Of a DNA stretch of 64,000 nucleotides, positions 8,922 through 15,853 are shown one piece after another. This stretch comes from Rhodospirillales bacterium (GTDB taxonomy: Bacteria > Pseudomonadota > Alphaproteobacteria > Reyranellales > Reyranellaceae). The translations under genes and the position numbers were made by a program. The stretch's first letter is position 1, and every line of letters starts with the position of its first letter. Where the stretch lies: NCBI GenBank assembly GCA_016185145.1, contig JACPOB010000183.1, forward strand, positions 1-64,000. The letters run 5' to 3'. Below the pieces are notes generated by a model, which was given only the letters and a program-made list of their open reading frames with translations, ran no database searches and was not told the DNA's origin.

Positions 8922-9146
8922 CTATTCGGCGCCGCGGCAAGCCCGCGCCTGGTCGCGCAGCCGGCCGTAGTCCGGCATCATCGTGCCCCGCACCATGCCG
9001 TCGCGTGGCAGAGCCGACAGTTCGTCGGCCGCCCGCCGCTGCTGCTCGGCGGAGTACTCGACCTCGCGCGGGCAAGCGCTAGAAGGAGCTGTCGCGCAGC
9101 CGGCGGTCGACGTCGTCAGGAGTGCGAGGGCCATGAGCGTCCGCAT
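8922..9146 (-). CDS. Outer-membrane spanin (Rz1-like lipoprotein)
   Basis: 74 aa starting MRTLMALALLTTSTAGCATAP: a lipoprotein signal with a TAGC lipobox-like site, then a short hydrophilic tail with Pro (CPREVEYSAEQQ). The start lies inside the preceding i-spanin frame, so the two genes overlap by 68 bases in different frames. This is the embedded Rz/Rz1 layout. The product is expected on the inner face of the outer membrane, where it joins the i-spanin to fuse the two membranes at the end of lysis. The call rests on lipobox, size and position, since spanins share little sequence. Confidence 0.72.
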   Translation of the reverse strand: MRTLMALALLTTSTAGCATAPSSACPREVEYSAEQQRRAADELSALPRDGMVRGTMMPDYGRLRDQARACRGAE

Positions 9147-9297
9147 CGGTGATGCTCCGTTGGGTTTCGATGGTCTTGCCGAGCTGGTCGACGCGAGCGG
9201 CATTGCCGCCGGCAGATCGACCCTCGAAGTAGATCGTCGCGGCGCCGGCCAGGACGGCGGCACAGGCGCCGGCAACCAGCCACAGCTTGAGCGTCAT
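9079..9297 (-). CDS. Inner-membrane spanin (Rz-like)
   Basis: 72 aa from the ATG at 9297, which overlaps the endolysin stop (ATGA). The N-terminal membrane helix (LWLVAGACAAVLAGAATIYF) is followed by a short polar, helix-prone region (AARVDQLGKTIETQRSI), a typical i-spanin layout although very short. Together with the overlapping lipoprotein gene it would form the spanin complex that spans the periplasm. A longer upstream reading of the same frame is antisense-like and rejected. Confidence 0.7.
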   Translation of the reverse strand: MTLKLWLVAGACAAVLAGAATIYFEGRSAGGNAARVDQLGKTIETQRSITDADAHGPRTPDDVDRRLRDSSF

Positions 9298-10025
9298 GTG
9301 CTCAGTACCTCCCCGCGCCGGCGCTTCTGGATGTAGCGCCAGAGCATGTAGGCGCCGGCCGCCAGAGCGATGATCGACAGGGCCGCGCCGCCGAGCTGCA
9401 TGACGCTCTTCAGCGACGCGCCCGTCGTGGCGATTGAATTCAGCACCGGCGTGACCTGATCGGCCACCGACGCGGCGCCGGCCGCGACCGTCACGCCGCC
9501 GGCGATGACGGTCTTGCTTGTGGCTGCGGTCGGCGGCAGCGCCACCGCCTGCGGCATGGCCTTCACGGGAGGCGCGTCCTCTGTCAGGTAGAATGCCGTC
9601 TCGGCTGCGCGCCGGCGCGTCAGCCCAGCCATCTCCTGCAGTCGGCCGTTGACCATGGCCTTGTTCCACATGCCGAAGGCGCGCGCCGCGCCCTGCCGAT
9701 CGCCCTGACGGTGCAGCCGCAGCACGGTCGAGCCCTTGAAGCCCGCGATACCGACGTTGAAGGCCAGCGACACCATGGCGTCGAATTCATGCCAGGTCGC
9801 CTCGCAGGCGCCCAAGGCGTCCGCGACGGCGTTGCCATAGCTGACCAGGTCAGCCGCCAGCAGGCTATCCGCGTGGGCCGCGGTGATCTTGTCGCCCGGC
9901 TGGACGCCATCGGTGTGACCGTAGCCGATCGTCCACTTCCCGGCTGGACAGAGATAGGCCATCAGCGACAGGCCCTCGAACTGCTGGATGAGGGCGCGGC
10001 CCTCGGCGCTGACTTCGCGTGTCAT
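9294..10025 (-). CDS. Phage endolysin, GH24 lysozyme with C-terminal membrane anchor
   Basis: 243 aa. The T4/P22-type muramidase domain covers residues ~5-150. The catalytic array E17-x8-C26-x5-T32 is visible in QFEGLSLMAYLCPAGKWT, followed by IGYGHTDGV; the E-8aa-C-5aa-T form is used by phage lysozymes. It cleaves the NAM-NAG bond of peptidoglycan. After an Ala/Pro linker there is a hydrophobic segment near the C-terminus (LGGAALSIIALAAGAYMLW) followed by YIQKRRRGE, which looks like a membrane anchor with a positive cytoplasmic tail. The ATG at 10025 is preferred to the adjacent ATG at 10028 because AGGAGG then lies six bases upstream. It is coupled to the genes on either side. Confidence 0.9.
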   Translation of the reverse strand: MTREVSAEGRALIQQFEGLSLMAYLCPAGKWTIGYGHTDGVQPGDKITAAHADSLLAADLVSYGNAVADALGACEATWHEFDAMVSLAFNVGIAGFKGSTVLRLHRQGDRQGAARAFGMWNKAMVNGRLQEMAGLTRRRAAETAFYLTEDAPPVKAMPQAVALPPTAATSKTVIAGGVTVAAGAASVADQVTPVLNSIATTGASLKSVMQLGGAALSIIALAAGAYMLWRYIQKRRRGEVLST

Positions 10026-10321
10026 CATCTGCCTCCTGTTGGCGCTACCTGCCACAGACGCCGCTGCAGCTCTTCGATTTGTTGGTCCTGCCGGTCGTTG
10101 CGGCGGTCGTGCGTGTCGAGCCGCAAGGCGTGCGCATTGGAGCGCCCCTCGCTGGTGCTGCTGAGCGTGGTCACCTGGATCTGCAACGCCTCGAGCTTGG
10201 CCGCCATCTTGTCGATCTGGTCGAGTTGACGCCACGACAGGGCAGTGATCAGCGCCAGGCCGATCGTCACCAGCCAGCGATAGGCTTGCGTACCCTTGGT
10301 GCCGTTGGCGGCGTCGCTCAT
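10025..10321 (-). CDS. Small phage membrane protein with coiled coil, possible holin-like
   Basis: 98 aa: a polar N-terminus (MSDAANGTKGTQAYR), one membrane helix (WLVTIGLALITALSW, residues ~16-31), then a long charged helix with heptad character (QLDQIDKMAAKLEALQIQV, RQDQQIEELQRRLWQV). The stop overlaps the endolysin start. The position just before the endolysin fits a holin or a lysis regulator, but the long cytoplasmic or periplasmic coiled coil is not diagnostic. Function is inferred from place only. Confidence 0.6.
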   Translation of the reverse strand: MSDAANGTKGTQAYRWLVTIGLALITALSWRQLDQIDKMAAKLEALQIQVTTLSSTSEGRSNAHALRLDTHDRRNDRQDQQIEELQRRLWQVAPTGGR

Positions 10322-10323
10322 GG

Positions 10324-10494
10324 CTACTCCTTCGGCTCCTTGGCCTTCAGGTGCTCACGCTGTCTCGGCGTCAGCACGGCCTCGAGCTCGGCGATGCGAG
10401 CGTCCTTCGCGGCGACCTGCTCGACCAGCTCGGCGATCGTCAGGGCGTCCTGACCGATACGCTGGCCGAGGAACGCGGCGCCCTTGCCGCTCAT
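10324..10494 (-). CDS. 56-aa coiled-coil phage protein
   Basis: A short frame starting MSGKGAAFLGQRIGQDALT and ending LKAKEPKE. The middle (TIAELVEQVAAKDARIAELE) is a regular heptad helix. Its ATG overlaps the stop of the upstream 66-aa gene (ATGA), and its stop is 2 bases before the next ATG. The tight coupling and non-random composition argue that it is real. Function unknown. Confidence 0.65.
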   Translation of the reverse strand: MSGKGAAFLGQRIGQDALTIAELVEQVAAKDARIAELEAVLTPRQREHLKAKEPKE

Positions 10495-10691
10495 GGCGCG
10501 CGCTCCAAGAAGCCACCTGCCTTGGCATAGGACTCGGCAGCCATGTTCAGGACGTGCTCGATGTAATCCGCGTCCGTGGCGAACTGCGCTTCAGGGGGCA
10601 CGCCCGCGTTAATGGTCTCGCGAGCCCAGGCGATGCCTGCGAGCTTTTCGTCGCGGTTGGGCGCGGTGATGGTGAGTGAAAAGTCAGCCAT
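10491..10691 (-). CDS. 66-aa phage protein of unknown function
   Basis: MADFSLTITAPNRDEKLAGI followed by an acidic helix and ESYAKAGGFLERAP. The beta-then-helix pattern with an aromatic start resembles small proteins found next to fibre genes in many tailed phages. It is coupled (ATGA) to the 56-aa gene downstream and has an AGGAGG-like site before its start. No specific role can be given. Confidence 0.65.
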   Translation of the reverse strand: MADFSLTITAPNRDEKLAGIAWARETINAGVPPEAQFATDADYIEHVLNMAAESYAKAGGFLERAP

Positions 10692-10700
10692 GGGGTCCTC

Positions 10701-11564
10701 CTAGACAATGATCCAGTTCGCGCCGTCGCTGACGACGAGACCGGGAAGCGCGCCGCCGCCTGTCGCCGTAGCGCCTCGCGTCGTGCTGGTTAGGTCAGTG
10801 ACATAGCGGAGCGCTCCGTTTCCTTGGCCTGAGGCAGTACCCTGCGAGGCGAGAGCCATAGCGGGGAGACGAAGACGGGCGTTGATACTGTTCGCGAGGA
10901 TGGCTCCCGTGTTGTCGACGCTAAATAAACTCACGCCGCCGACCTGAGCATTGATCAAACGCTTCAGGCCCGAGCCCACGGAGGTCTCGGTAACGTCGAT
11001 GTCGAAGATCGTGTACCCGGCTCCGCCGGATCCTTGGATCGTCGCCGTGAGCTTCGCGAACTTGAGTGCAGAGGATGTCATTCCGCTGCCGCCAGACGTG
11101 ACTTCAAACAGCGAAGCGGCACTACCACCGCCACGAAGGATCGTCGTCGTACCCGAGACAGGATCGACCGTCAGCGCAGAAGCGCCTCCCATAAGACGAA
11201 CAGCGCGAGAGGTCCCCGTGCCGGCTGCCTGGTTCACAATCTCGAATGCGAGACTGTTGTAGCGCAGGGTGAGGCGGCTGTAGTTGAGCGCGTCGGTGTA
11301 CGTCTCGTAGAGGCGGAATTCCTGGCTGCTGGTACCGGCGCGCTGGGCCAGCGTATTGGCCCCATCACGGACGAGGAACAAGTCCGGCGCGCCGAACGAT
11401 CCCGACCCCCACGAATATGCACCGGAAGAGTTGAGGATGATCGAGCCGGTTGAGGAAAAGCCCAACCCAATCCCGCCGATGTTCGACGCCCCCGCGCTGA
11501 TCGTCTGACCCGCAAGGCCGGCGAGGATGGCGGCCGAGGTGACAGGCTGATTTCCGATCTGCAT
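10701..11564 (-). CDS. Phage tail fibre/appendage-like structural protein
   Basis: 287 aa, rich in Gly, Ser, Thr and Ala with short beta repeats. The segment LFLVRDGANTLAQRAGTSSQ followed by EFRLYETYTDALNYSRL is a motif seen repeatedly in phage fibres. The C-terminal part (LRYVTDLTSTTRGATATGGG then LPGLVVSDGANWIIV) is a typical fibre tip. No enzymatic motif is present. It lies among small virion genes, between the internal virion proteins and the lysis cassette. Confidence 0.7.
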   Translation of the reverse strand: MQIGNQPVTSAAILAGLAGQTISAGASNIGGIGLGFSSTGSIILNSSGAYSWGSGSFGAPDLFLVRDGANTLAQRAGTSSQEFRLYETYTDALNYSRLTLRYNSLAFEIVNQAAGTGTSRAVRLMGGASALTVDPVSGTTTILRGGGSAASLFEVTSGGSGMTSSALKFAKLTATIQGSGGAGYTIFDIDVTETSVGSGLKRLINAQVGGVSLFSVDNTGAILANSINARLRLPAMALASQGTASGQGNGALRYVTDLTSTTRGATATGGGALPGLVVSDGANWIIV

Positions 11565-11573
11565 CGCCCGCTC

Positions 11574-11867
11574 CTATCCGAAGTACCAGACATTGACCTT
11601 GGCGCTCGCCGCATCCTCGAGCACGCGAACGTCGGCGAGCGGTGTGGTCACTTCCACCGGTTGACCAACTTCGATCAGCATGTCGGCCGTCGTTGGCGTG
11701 CCGGGCGTGCCGCCGGCGAGGCTGAGCCGGATCGCCTGGCTCTCGGGCACCAGGATCGCCCAGCTCGCATTCGACGGCGCGGCCAGGCTCTTCACGGTCG
11801 ACAGCGACGTGATCTGCTCTTTGCCGCAGTAGACGGTCTTGGCGGGGGTGACGGGTGTAGTACTCAT
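11574..11867 (-). CDS. 97-aa phage structural protein, unknown function
   Basis: MSTTPVTPAKTVYCGKEQIT, then a beta-rich domain (SWAILVPESQAIRLSLAGG, VEVTTPLADVRVLEDAASAK) ending VNVWYFG. The pattern suggests a small all-beta domain, perhaps a decoration or fibre-base protein. It is 9 bases upstream of the fibre gene in the operon. No family recognised. Confidence 0.6.
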   Translation of the reverse strand: MSTTPVTPAKTVYCGKEQITSLSTVKSLAAPSNASWAILVPESQAIRLSLAGGTPGTPTTADMLIEVGQPVEVTTPLADVRVLEDAASAKVNVWYFG

Positions 11868-11877
11868 TGGCTGGCTC

Positions 11878-12040
11878 CTAGATGTTGATGTTCACGGCGT
11901 GGAGGTCGATCGGACCCGCAGCGAAGTCGCCCCCAGGGGCAATGCAGCGAATCGCGCCACTCGGCGTGTCACTGCTCGACCCACCTATGGCCGAGCTGGC
12001 ACTGTCCTTCCTCGCTCCAGTTCGCTGCGCTGATATCCAT
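11878..12040 (-). pseudogene. Small virion gene with a one-base frameshift
   Basis: ATG at 12040 gives MDISAANWSEEGQ, the same N-terminal docking-type peptide as the tail fibre (MDIYASNWNEDD), but the frame stops after 23 codons. Removing one G at about 12011 (in GAGGAAGGAC) restores a 53-aa frame, MDISAANWSEKDSASSAIGG, running on to PGGDFAAGPIDLHAVNINI and stopping at 11878, 10 bases before the next gene. The restored protein has an ordered C-terminal beta-like end. Either a real mutation or a sequencing indel. Too short for usual gene callers. Confidence 0.55.
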
Positions 12041-12078
12041 CTTGGCCCCCTTGAGATGTGCGTGCGGGTTCGCGTTCT

Positions 12079-12636
12079 TCACCGCCATTGGCGACTGGAG
12101 AGATCATCGGATCCGGGCGCGGGCTCCGGGCCAACGATCGGCCTGATCTCGCCCGTGACCGGGTTGCGCTGGTAGGCCTTCGTCGGGTCGTAGGTTGGCC
12201 CGAGGTACATGCGACCGTTGCCCTCGCCCAACGGCACCCACACATTCCCCGTCGTCACGCTCTTGAGCGGATCCATCGGTGTGGCGGCAGCCTTATCGAG
12301 GCCCTTGGCGACCGCCTCGTTCGCCGCCATGCGCATCCTGGCGCGCGCTGCCTCGTCCCATGGCCGGCGTTGCTCGAGCATCATCGCGAGGTGCGTCCGA
12401 CGCAGGCTCTGGTCTTCGGCCTGCTTCTGCATCGCGTTGCTCATCTGCAGCCCGGTCATCAGGCCCGGCGCGATCCCTGACGCCCAGCTGCGCCCGGAGG
12501 CATCGGCCTGGCTGATGCCGGCGCCAGCGCCCATGAGCAAGCTGCCCAGCATGGACCATTTGTCCGGCGATGCCGGCTGCAGCAGCAGGTAGGGATTGGT
12601 CGCCAGGGCGGCCGCGGGCTCCATCCTGTCGGCCAT
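12079..12636 (-). CDS. Putative internal virion/ejection protein, 185 aa
   Basis: Begins MADRMEPAAALATNPYLLLQ, then LGSLLMGAGAGISQADASGR and SWASGIAPGLMTGLQMSNAM, a Gly/Ala-rich amphipathic stretch often found in proteins packed inside podovirus-like heads. A charged helix (MQKQAEDQSLRRTHLAMMLE) follows. The C-terminal half carries VWVPLGEGNGRMYLGPTYDP. The ATG overlaps the stop of the upstream gene. The ejection role is inferred from composition and neighbours. Confidence 0.55.
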   Translation of the reverse strand: MADRMEPAAALATNPYLLLQPASPDKWSMLGSLLMGAGAGISQADASGRSWASGIAPGLMTGLQMSNAMQKQAEDQSLRRTHLAMMLEQRRPWDEAARARMRMAANEAVAKGLDKAAATPMDPLKSVTTGNVWVPLGEGNGRMYLGPTYDPTKAYQRNPVTGEIRPIVGPEPAPGSDDLSSRQWR

Positions 12637-12965
12637 CAGATGCCTCCCCCGATCCAGCCGCCGCGGGCGATGGCATCGGCTGGAATCGCTGGGCGTGGGG
12701 AGCCGTAGGCCATGCTCGCTGCCGGATCGCCCTTGAAGCCTGTCAGAAAGTCGGTGAGAGCATCGAGGCCAACGCCCAGTCCCGCGCCGAGCCCCGCAAC
12801 GCCATCGCCGACGTTGAAGCCCGGCGTGGGAGGCGGCGCGGACACGTTGAGACCCGGCACGGTCATCGACGGCGGCGGACGGAAGCCCGCGGTGGCAAGC
12901 TGGGCCAGCAGTTCAGGCGTGAAGGGCGCCGTGAGGCCACCGGCGCGAACATTGAATCCAGGCAT
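12636..12965 (-). CDS. 109-aa phage protein of unknown function
   Basis: Pro/Gly-rich: MPGFNVRAGGLTAPFTPELL, SMTVPGLNVSAPPPTPGFNV, a glycine-rich helix (GVAGLGAGLGVGLDALTDFL) and GGWIGGGI at the end. PGFNV/PGLNV recurs three times. The start at 12965 is chosen because it overlaps the PAPS-reductase-like stop (ATGA), and the stop overlaps the next ATG. Probably a minor virion component. Confidence 0.55.
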   Translation of the reverse strand: MPGFNVRAGGLTAPFTPELLAQLATAGFRPPPSMTVPGLNVSAPPPTPGFNVGDGVAGLGAGLGVGLDALTDFLTGFKGDPAASMAYGSPRPAIPADAIARGGWIGGGI

Positions 12966-13702
12966 CAGAGTTCTCCTTGCAGTGCGTTCCAATGGGGGGT
13001 TACTTCAGCGGCAACCGCTGCGAGTCTTGCGCGATAAGCGCCATGCAGATCGGGATGGTGCTTGCGCAGATACGCGGCGCGGCCCTCGCTCCACCAAGCC
13101 GGGCACGTCGCGCACTCCGGCGCGTTGACCCTTCGGCTGCGCTCGGGGCCGGCCCTGTGCTCGTAGATCCGGCAGATCGGCGCACCGACCTCGCGCAGGA
13201 ACTCGAACACCTGGTCGTGTGACCACTCCAGCAACGGCAGCCAGAGTTCGTAGCCCAGCGAGGTCTCGCCGCCCTCGTGCGGCAGCCGTGCGAGATCGGC
13301 CCGCTTGGTGCCACGGATCACCAGGGACACGCCATCCTCGATCATCCGTTGGTGCATCGGCACCATGAGATTGGCGGCACAGCACTCGAAGCGATCGACG
13401 ATGCGGCGCCGGCTGGCGCCGATCGCCAGGCCCATCGGCGTGCTCGTCGTCGGCACGAGGTCGCTCGGCAGGCCGACCGCTTCGGTCCATGCCTTGGCAT
13501 CCGTCTCGATACGGCGGAAGTCCGGCACCATCGCCTCGACTCTGTCGACGATCTCGCGCACCTCCGGGAGAAGGTCGCCGGTGTCGACGTGATAGAGAGC
13601 GAGGCGGTCCCAATGCGGGCGCAGCAGATACACCAGGGCAAGGCTGTCCTTGCCGCCGCTGAAGTGAAGGGCTCCGCGCCCGTGGCGATCGAGGGGGGTC
13701 AT
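12965..13702 (-). CDS. Phage PAPS-reductase-like PP-loop protein
   Basis: 245 aa of the phosphoadenosine-phosphosulfate reductase / adenine-nucleotide alpha-hydrolase superfamily. The PP-loop is exact (LHFSGGKDSLALVYLL, residues ~12-27) and binds the nucleotide phosphate. YHVDTGDLLPEV follows as in PAPS reductases. Cysteines occur in FECCAANLMVP and in APECATCPAWW, a CxxC-type pair that may bind metal or an Fe-S cluster. Host enzymes of this family reduce PAPS to sulfite; phage homologues are widespread but their substrate is not settled. It lies inside the virion operon, with 1- to 4-nt overlaps to both neighbours, so it is expressed late. The DndC route of DNA phosphorothioation is another possibility, but no Dnd partners are present. 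Confidence 0.85.
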   Translation of the reverse strand: MTPLDRHGRGALHFSGGKDSLALVYLLRPHWDRLALYHVDTGDLLPEVREIVDRVEAMVPDFRRIETDAKAWTEAVGLPSDLVPTTSTPMGLAIGASRRRIVDRFECCAANLMVPMHQRMIEDGVSLVIRGTKRADLARLPHEGGETSLGYELWLPLLEWSHDQVFEFLREVGAPICRIYEHRAGPERSRRVNAPECATCPAWWSEGRAAYLRKHHPDLHGAYRARLAAVAAEVTPHWNALQGEL

Positions 13703-14571
13703 CAGAAGAACACCAGCGCACTGCCGGCAAGGGAAGCTGCCGGGCCGATGTATTGGCCAGCGCCACCGCCTCCCCCGCCGCCAGTGGTCCAGCCCTGGGT
13801 CGTGCCGCTGCCGAGCGTCTGGCCGCCGGGAAACATGCCGAGATAGCGCTGCGCCATGCCCGTGAGGAAGTCGGGCTGGGCGTTCGCCTCGTACATGTAC
13901 CTGGCGTTCGCATCATCCCGGAGGCGCTGCGCATAGGCGTCGGCCGAACTGCCCAGACCCAGCAGTGCGCCGATGTTCTGGTAGTCCATCGCCTGGAAGC
14001 CCGGCAGCAGGCCCATCGCCATGCCCTGCTGACCGCGTTCGAACTGATAGGCCTGATTGCCCGCCTGTGTCGCGGCGCCTGCGAGATTGCGACCCAGCGA
14101 GTCCGTGGCGGACTCCACCAACTTGCCCGCCGCATTGCCGGCCTGCGGCGTCCTGCCGGCGCCCTCGAACATGCCGCCGATACCGGGAAGCACCTGCTCG
14201 TTGAACGCCTTGATGACCGGCTGCTGCGCGTAGTCGATCGCGCCCCGGAAGTATGGGTTGCCCGACAGGTCGAGGTACTTGCCGCCGATCGTGTCGGCGA
14301 TCTGCGACAGGGCCGCATTGCGTGCCGGATTGTTGCTCAGCGCGTTGGCCGCGTACTGCCAGCTTGTCGTCTCCGCCGACTGGGTGCGCTCGCTTTGCGG
14401 CGCGACGGTGCCGCCCGGATAGTAGCCGGGCGCGTCCGGATGCTCGCCCTGCCAGGCGCGAAGCTGCTCGATCTGCTTCTGCAGGTCGCCCTGGATGTAC
14501 GGATGCGGTTCCGACTTGCTCTGGTTGCTCGTGCTCTGGACCTGCATGCCCTGCGTTGGTTGACCGCCCAT
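13702..14571 (-). CDS. Putative internal virion / tail-associated protein
   Basis: 289 aa from the ATG at 14571, which has AGGAGG six bases upstream and overlaps the GNAT stop. The N-terminus is Gln/Ser-rich and disordered (GMQVQSTSNQSKSEP). The middle is alpha-helical and Ala/Gly-rich (NPARNAALSQIADTIGGKYL, EQVLPGIGGMFEGAGRTPQA, ESATDSLGRNLAGAATQAG) and the end is a poly-Gly stretch with a hydrophobic tail (GPAASLAGSALVFF). This resembles ejection or core proteins of short-tailed phages that penetrate the membrane. No enzymatic motif is seen. Confidence 0.55.
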   Translation of the reverse strand: MGGQPTQGMQVQSTSNQSKSEPHPYIQGDLQKQIEQLRAWQGEHPDAPGYYPGGTVAPQSERTQSAETTSWQYAANALSNNPARNAALSQIADTIGGKYLDLSGNPYFRGAIDYAQQPVIKAFNEQVLPGIGGMFEGAGRTPQAGNAAGKLVESATDSLGRNLAGAATQAGNQAYQFERGQQGMAMGLLPGFQAMDYQNIGALLGLGSSADAYAQRLRDDANARYMYEANAQPDFLTGMAQRYLGMFPGGQTLGSGTTQGWTTGGGGGGGAGQYIGPAASLAGSALVFF

Positions 14572-15074
14572 CAGAACCTCCTCATCCATGAAGCTTTGCC
14601 GTCAACGACGATCGGCGCGCCGCCGAACAGCCGGACGATGCGCCGCCAGCCGGCGCGGCTTTGCGTGCCCCAGACATGCGTGCAGCCGAGCGAGCGCGCC
14701 CATGGCTCGACCTCGGCCAGGAAGTCGGCGGCCCATTCGTCCATGCGCGACCCGCCGACCAGCCAGAGCCGACACCCCTTCTCGCCGATCAGCGTGATTT
14801 GCGTGGTGGCGGCAGCGATCATCTCGTCGCCGTCGAAGACGCCCCACAGCTGCGCGTCGTCCTGCAGCAGCCTTTGGATGACCTCTTCCTCGGTGCCGCC
14901 GTCCGTCCGCCTCGCGGCGCGCTCGAGCAGCGGCCATGCATGGCGCCAGATCGGCCCGACGTCGCGGAGACGGATTCCGGTGGCCATCCTCCTACGCGCC
15001 TCCGGCGCTCCGGAGGACAAGTCCTCGGGGTGCAGGGGCGCCTGCCCTGCGTAGCGTTCGCGAAGCAGGGTCAT
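14571..15074 (-). CDS. GNAT-like phage protein carrying a palindromic insert at its start
   Basis: 167 aa. The GNAT-like body (RLRDVGPIWRHAWPLLERAA, LWGVFDGDEMIAAATTQITL, RLWLVGGSRMDEWAADFLAE, RSLGCTHVWGTQSRAGWRRI) matches small acetyltransferase-fold proteins common in podovirus structural operons, whose targets are unknown. The ATG at 15074 overlaps the collar-gene stop (ATGA). Codons 2-29 are entirely the palindromic element, after which a second ATG (14987) opens the conserved MATGIRLRD. The protein may therefore have started originally at that point. AGGAGG touching the inner ATG is too close to be a good binding site, so the outer start is kept. Confidence 0.7.
   Translation of the reverse strand: MTLLRERYAGQAPLHPEDLSSGAPEARRRMATGIRLRDVGPIWRHAWPLLERAARRTDGGTEEEVIQRLLQDDAQLWGVFDGDEMIAAATTQITLIGEKGCRLWLVGGSRMDEWAADFLAEVEPWARSLGCTHVWGTQSRAGWRRIVRLFGGAPIVVDGKASWMRRF
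14988..15071 (-). repeat. Palindromic coding element, copy A
   Basis: 84 bases (28 codons). The minus-strand left arm is CCCTGCTTCGCGAACGCTAC followed by GCAGGG, itself a hairpin. The right arm is CTTGTCCTCCGGAGCG then CCGGAGGCGCGTAGGAGG. It sits exactly between the first codon of the GNAT gene and a second in-frame ATG. The right arm is shared with copies B and C. Confidence 0.65.
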
Positions 15075-15853
15075 GTGGCGATCACGTAGTTGAGGACGAT
15101 CGTCGGCTGCACGTTCTGCGATGCGCCGCCGCCGGCGTTCTGGATGCTGATGCCGGTGAAGTTGCTGCCCGTGTTCGGTGCGCCCCCGACGACGCCACTG
15201 GTGCCGAATATTCCGACGTTGGTGCCGTCACCGAATGCGGCGCGGCCCGTGTTGCCGGCATGGGGGATTTCCTGGCCGGCCGTCACGAAGTGAGCGTGGT
15301 CGAAGTTTCCATGAAGGTGGCCAGGGTCGCCGACCCCGTGAGCGTGCTGAGGCATGCGCTGGTCACCACCCGTCGCGCCGAGCGTCGCGCCATCGACGCC
15401 CGACACGCCAGCGGTGAGGCGTGTCGCCGTCGCCTCCTTGCCCGCGGGAACGCGGCCTCTCAGATCGGGCAGATTGAACGTGGTCGAGCCGTCGCCCACG
15501 CCATAGGCGGTGCCGATCGCGGCGAAGAGATCGGCATAGGTCGTGCGCGAAACCGCCTGGCCATGACAGAGCAGCCAGCCGTCGGGGGCCGTCGCGCCGG
15601 CATAGGGCATGATGCAGCCCGCCGGTACGCCGAGCAGCGTGTTGTAGTCGCGGATCAGCACGTTCACCCGCTCGGTGATCGAGCGCGTGTCGGCCGTCAC
15701 GGGCAGCGCGGGCAGGCTCACCTTCCTACGCTCCCTGACGGGAGCTTCGGAAGGCACGTATCCATCGAGACGGCGAAGGGGGACCCGTCCCCCGAAGCTC
15801 CGCAGGAGCGTAGGGGGATCATTGCGCACCTGCCGGCCGGACATCGAGGTCAT
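15071..15853 (-). CDS. Phage tail collar-domain protein with in-frame palindromic insert
   Basis: 260 aa. Residues ~13-44 are encoded by palindromic element copy B. Conserved sequence starts at about residue 45 (SLPALPVTADTRSITERVNV then LIRDYNTLLGVPAGCIMPYA). Residues ~88-135 are a Tail Collar domain (APDGWLLCHGQAVSRTTYAD, YGVGDGSTTFNLPDLRGRVP). The His/Gly-rich C-terminal region (RMPQHAHGVGDPGHLHGNFD, HAHF) is like T4 gp12-type metal-binding fibre tips, and the end SQNVQPTIVLNYVIAT is the classic collar-fibre terminus. It overlaps the 3' end of the stabilisation gene by 35 bases and the GNAT start by 4. Confidence 0.88.
   Translation of the reverse strand: MTSMSGRQVRNDPPTLLRSFGGRVPLRRLDGYVPSEAPVRERRKVSLPALPVTADTRSITERVNVLIRDYNTLLGVPAGCIMPYAGATAPDGWLLCHGQAVSRTTYADLFAAIGTAYGVGDGSTTFNLPDLRGRVPAGKEATATRLTAGVSGVDGATLGATGGDQRMPQHAHGVGDPGHLHGNFDHAHFVTAGQEIPHAGNTGRAAFGDGTNVGIFGTSGVVGGAPNTGSNFTGISIQNAGGGASQNVQPTIVLNYVIAT
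15721..15817 (-). repeat. Palindromic coding element, copy B
   Basis: About 97 bases inside the N-terminal part of the collar gene. The minus strand starts CCCCCTACGCTCCTGCGGAG with CTTCGGGGGACG, and ends CTTCCGAAGCTCCCGTCAGG with GAGCGTAGGAAGG. The outer arms are complementary and each arm contains a smaller hairpin. The reading frame stays open throughout. Confidence 0.7.

Noticed and set aside
12965-13702. DndC-type DNA phosphorothioation system
   Set aside because: Only the PP-loop protein is present; no DndB, DndD, DndE or cysteine desulfurase neighbours.
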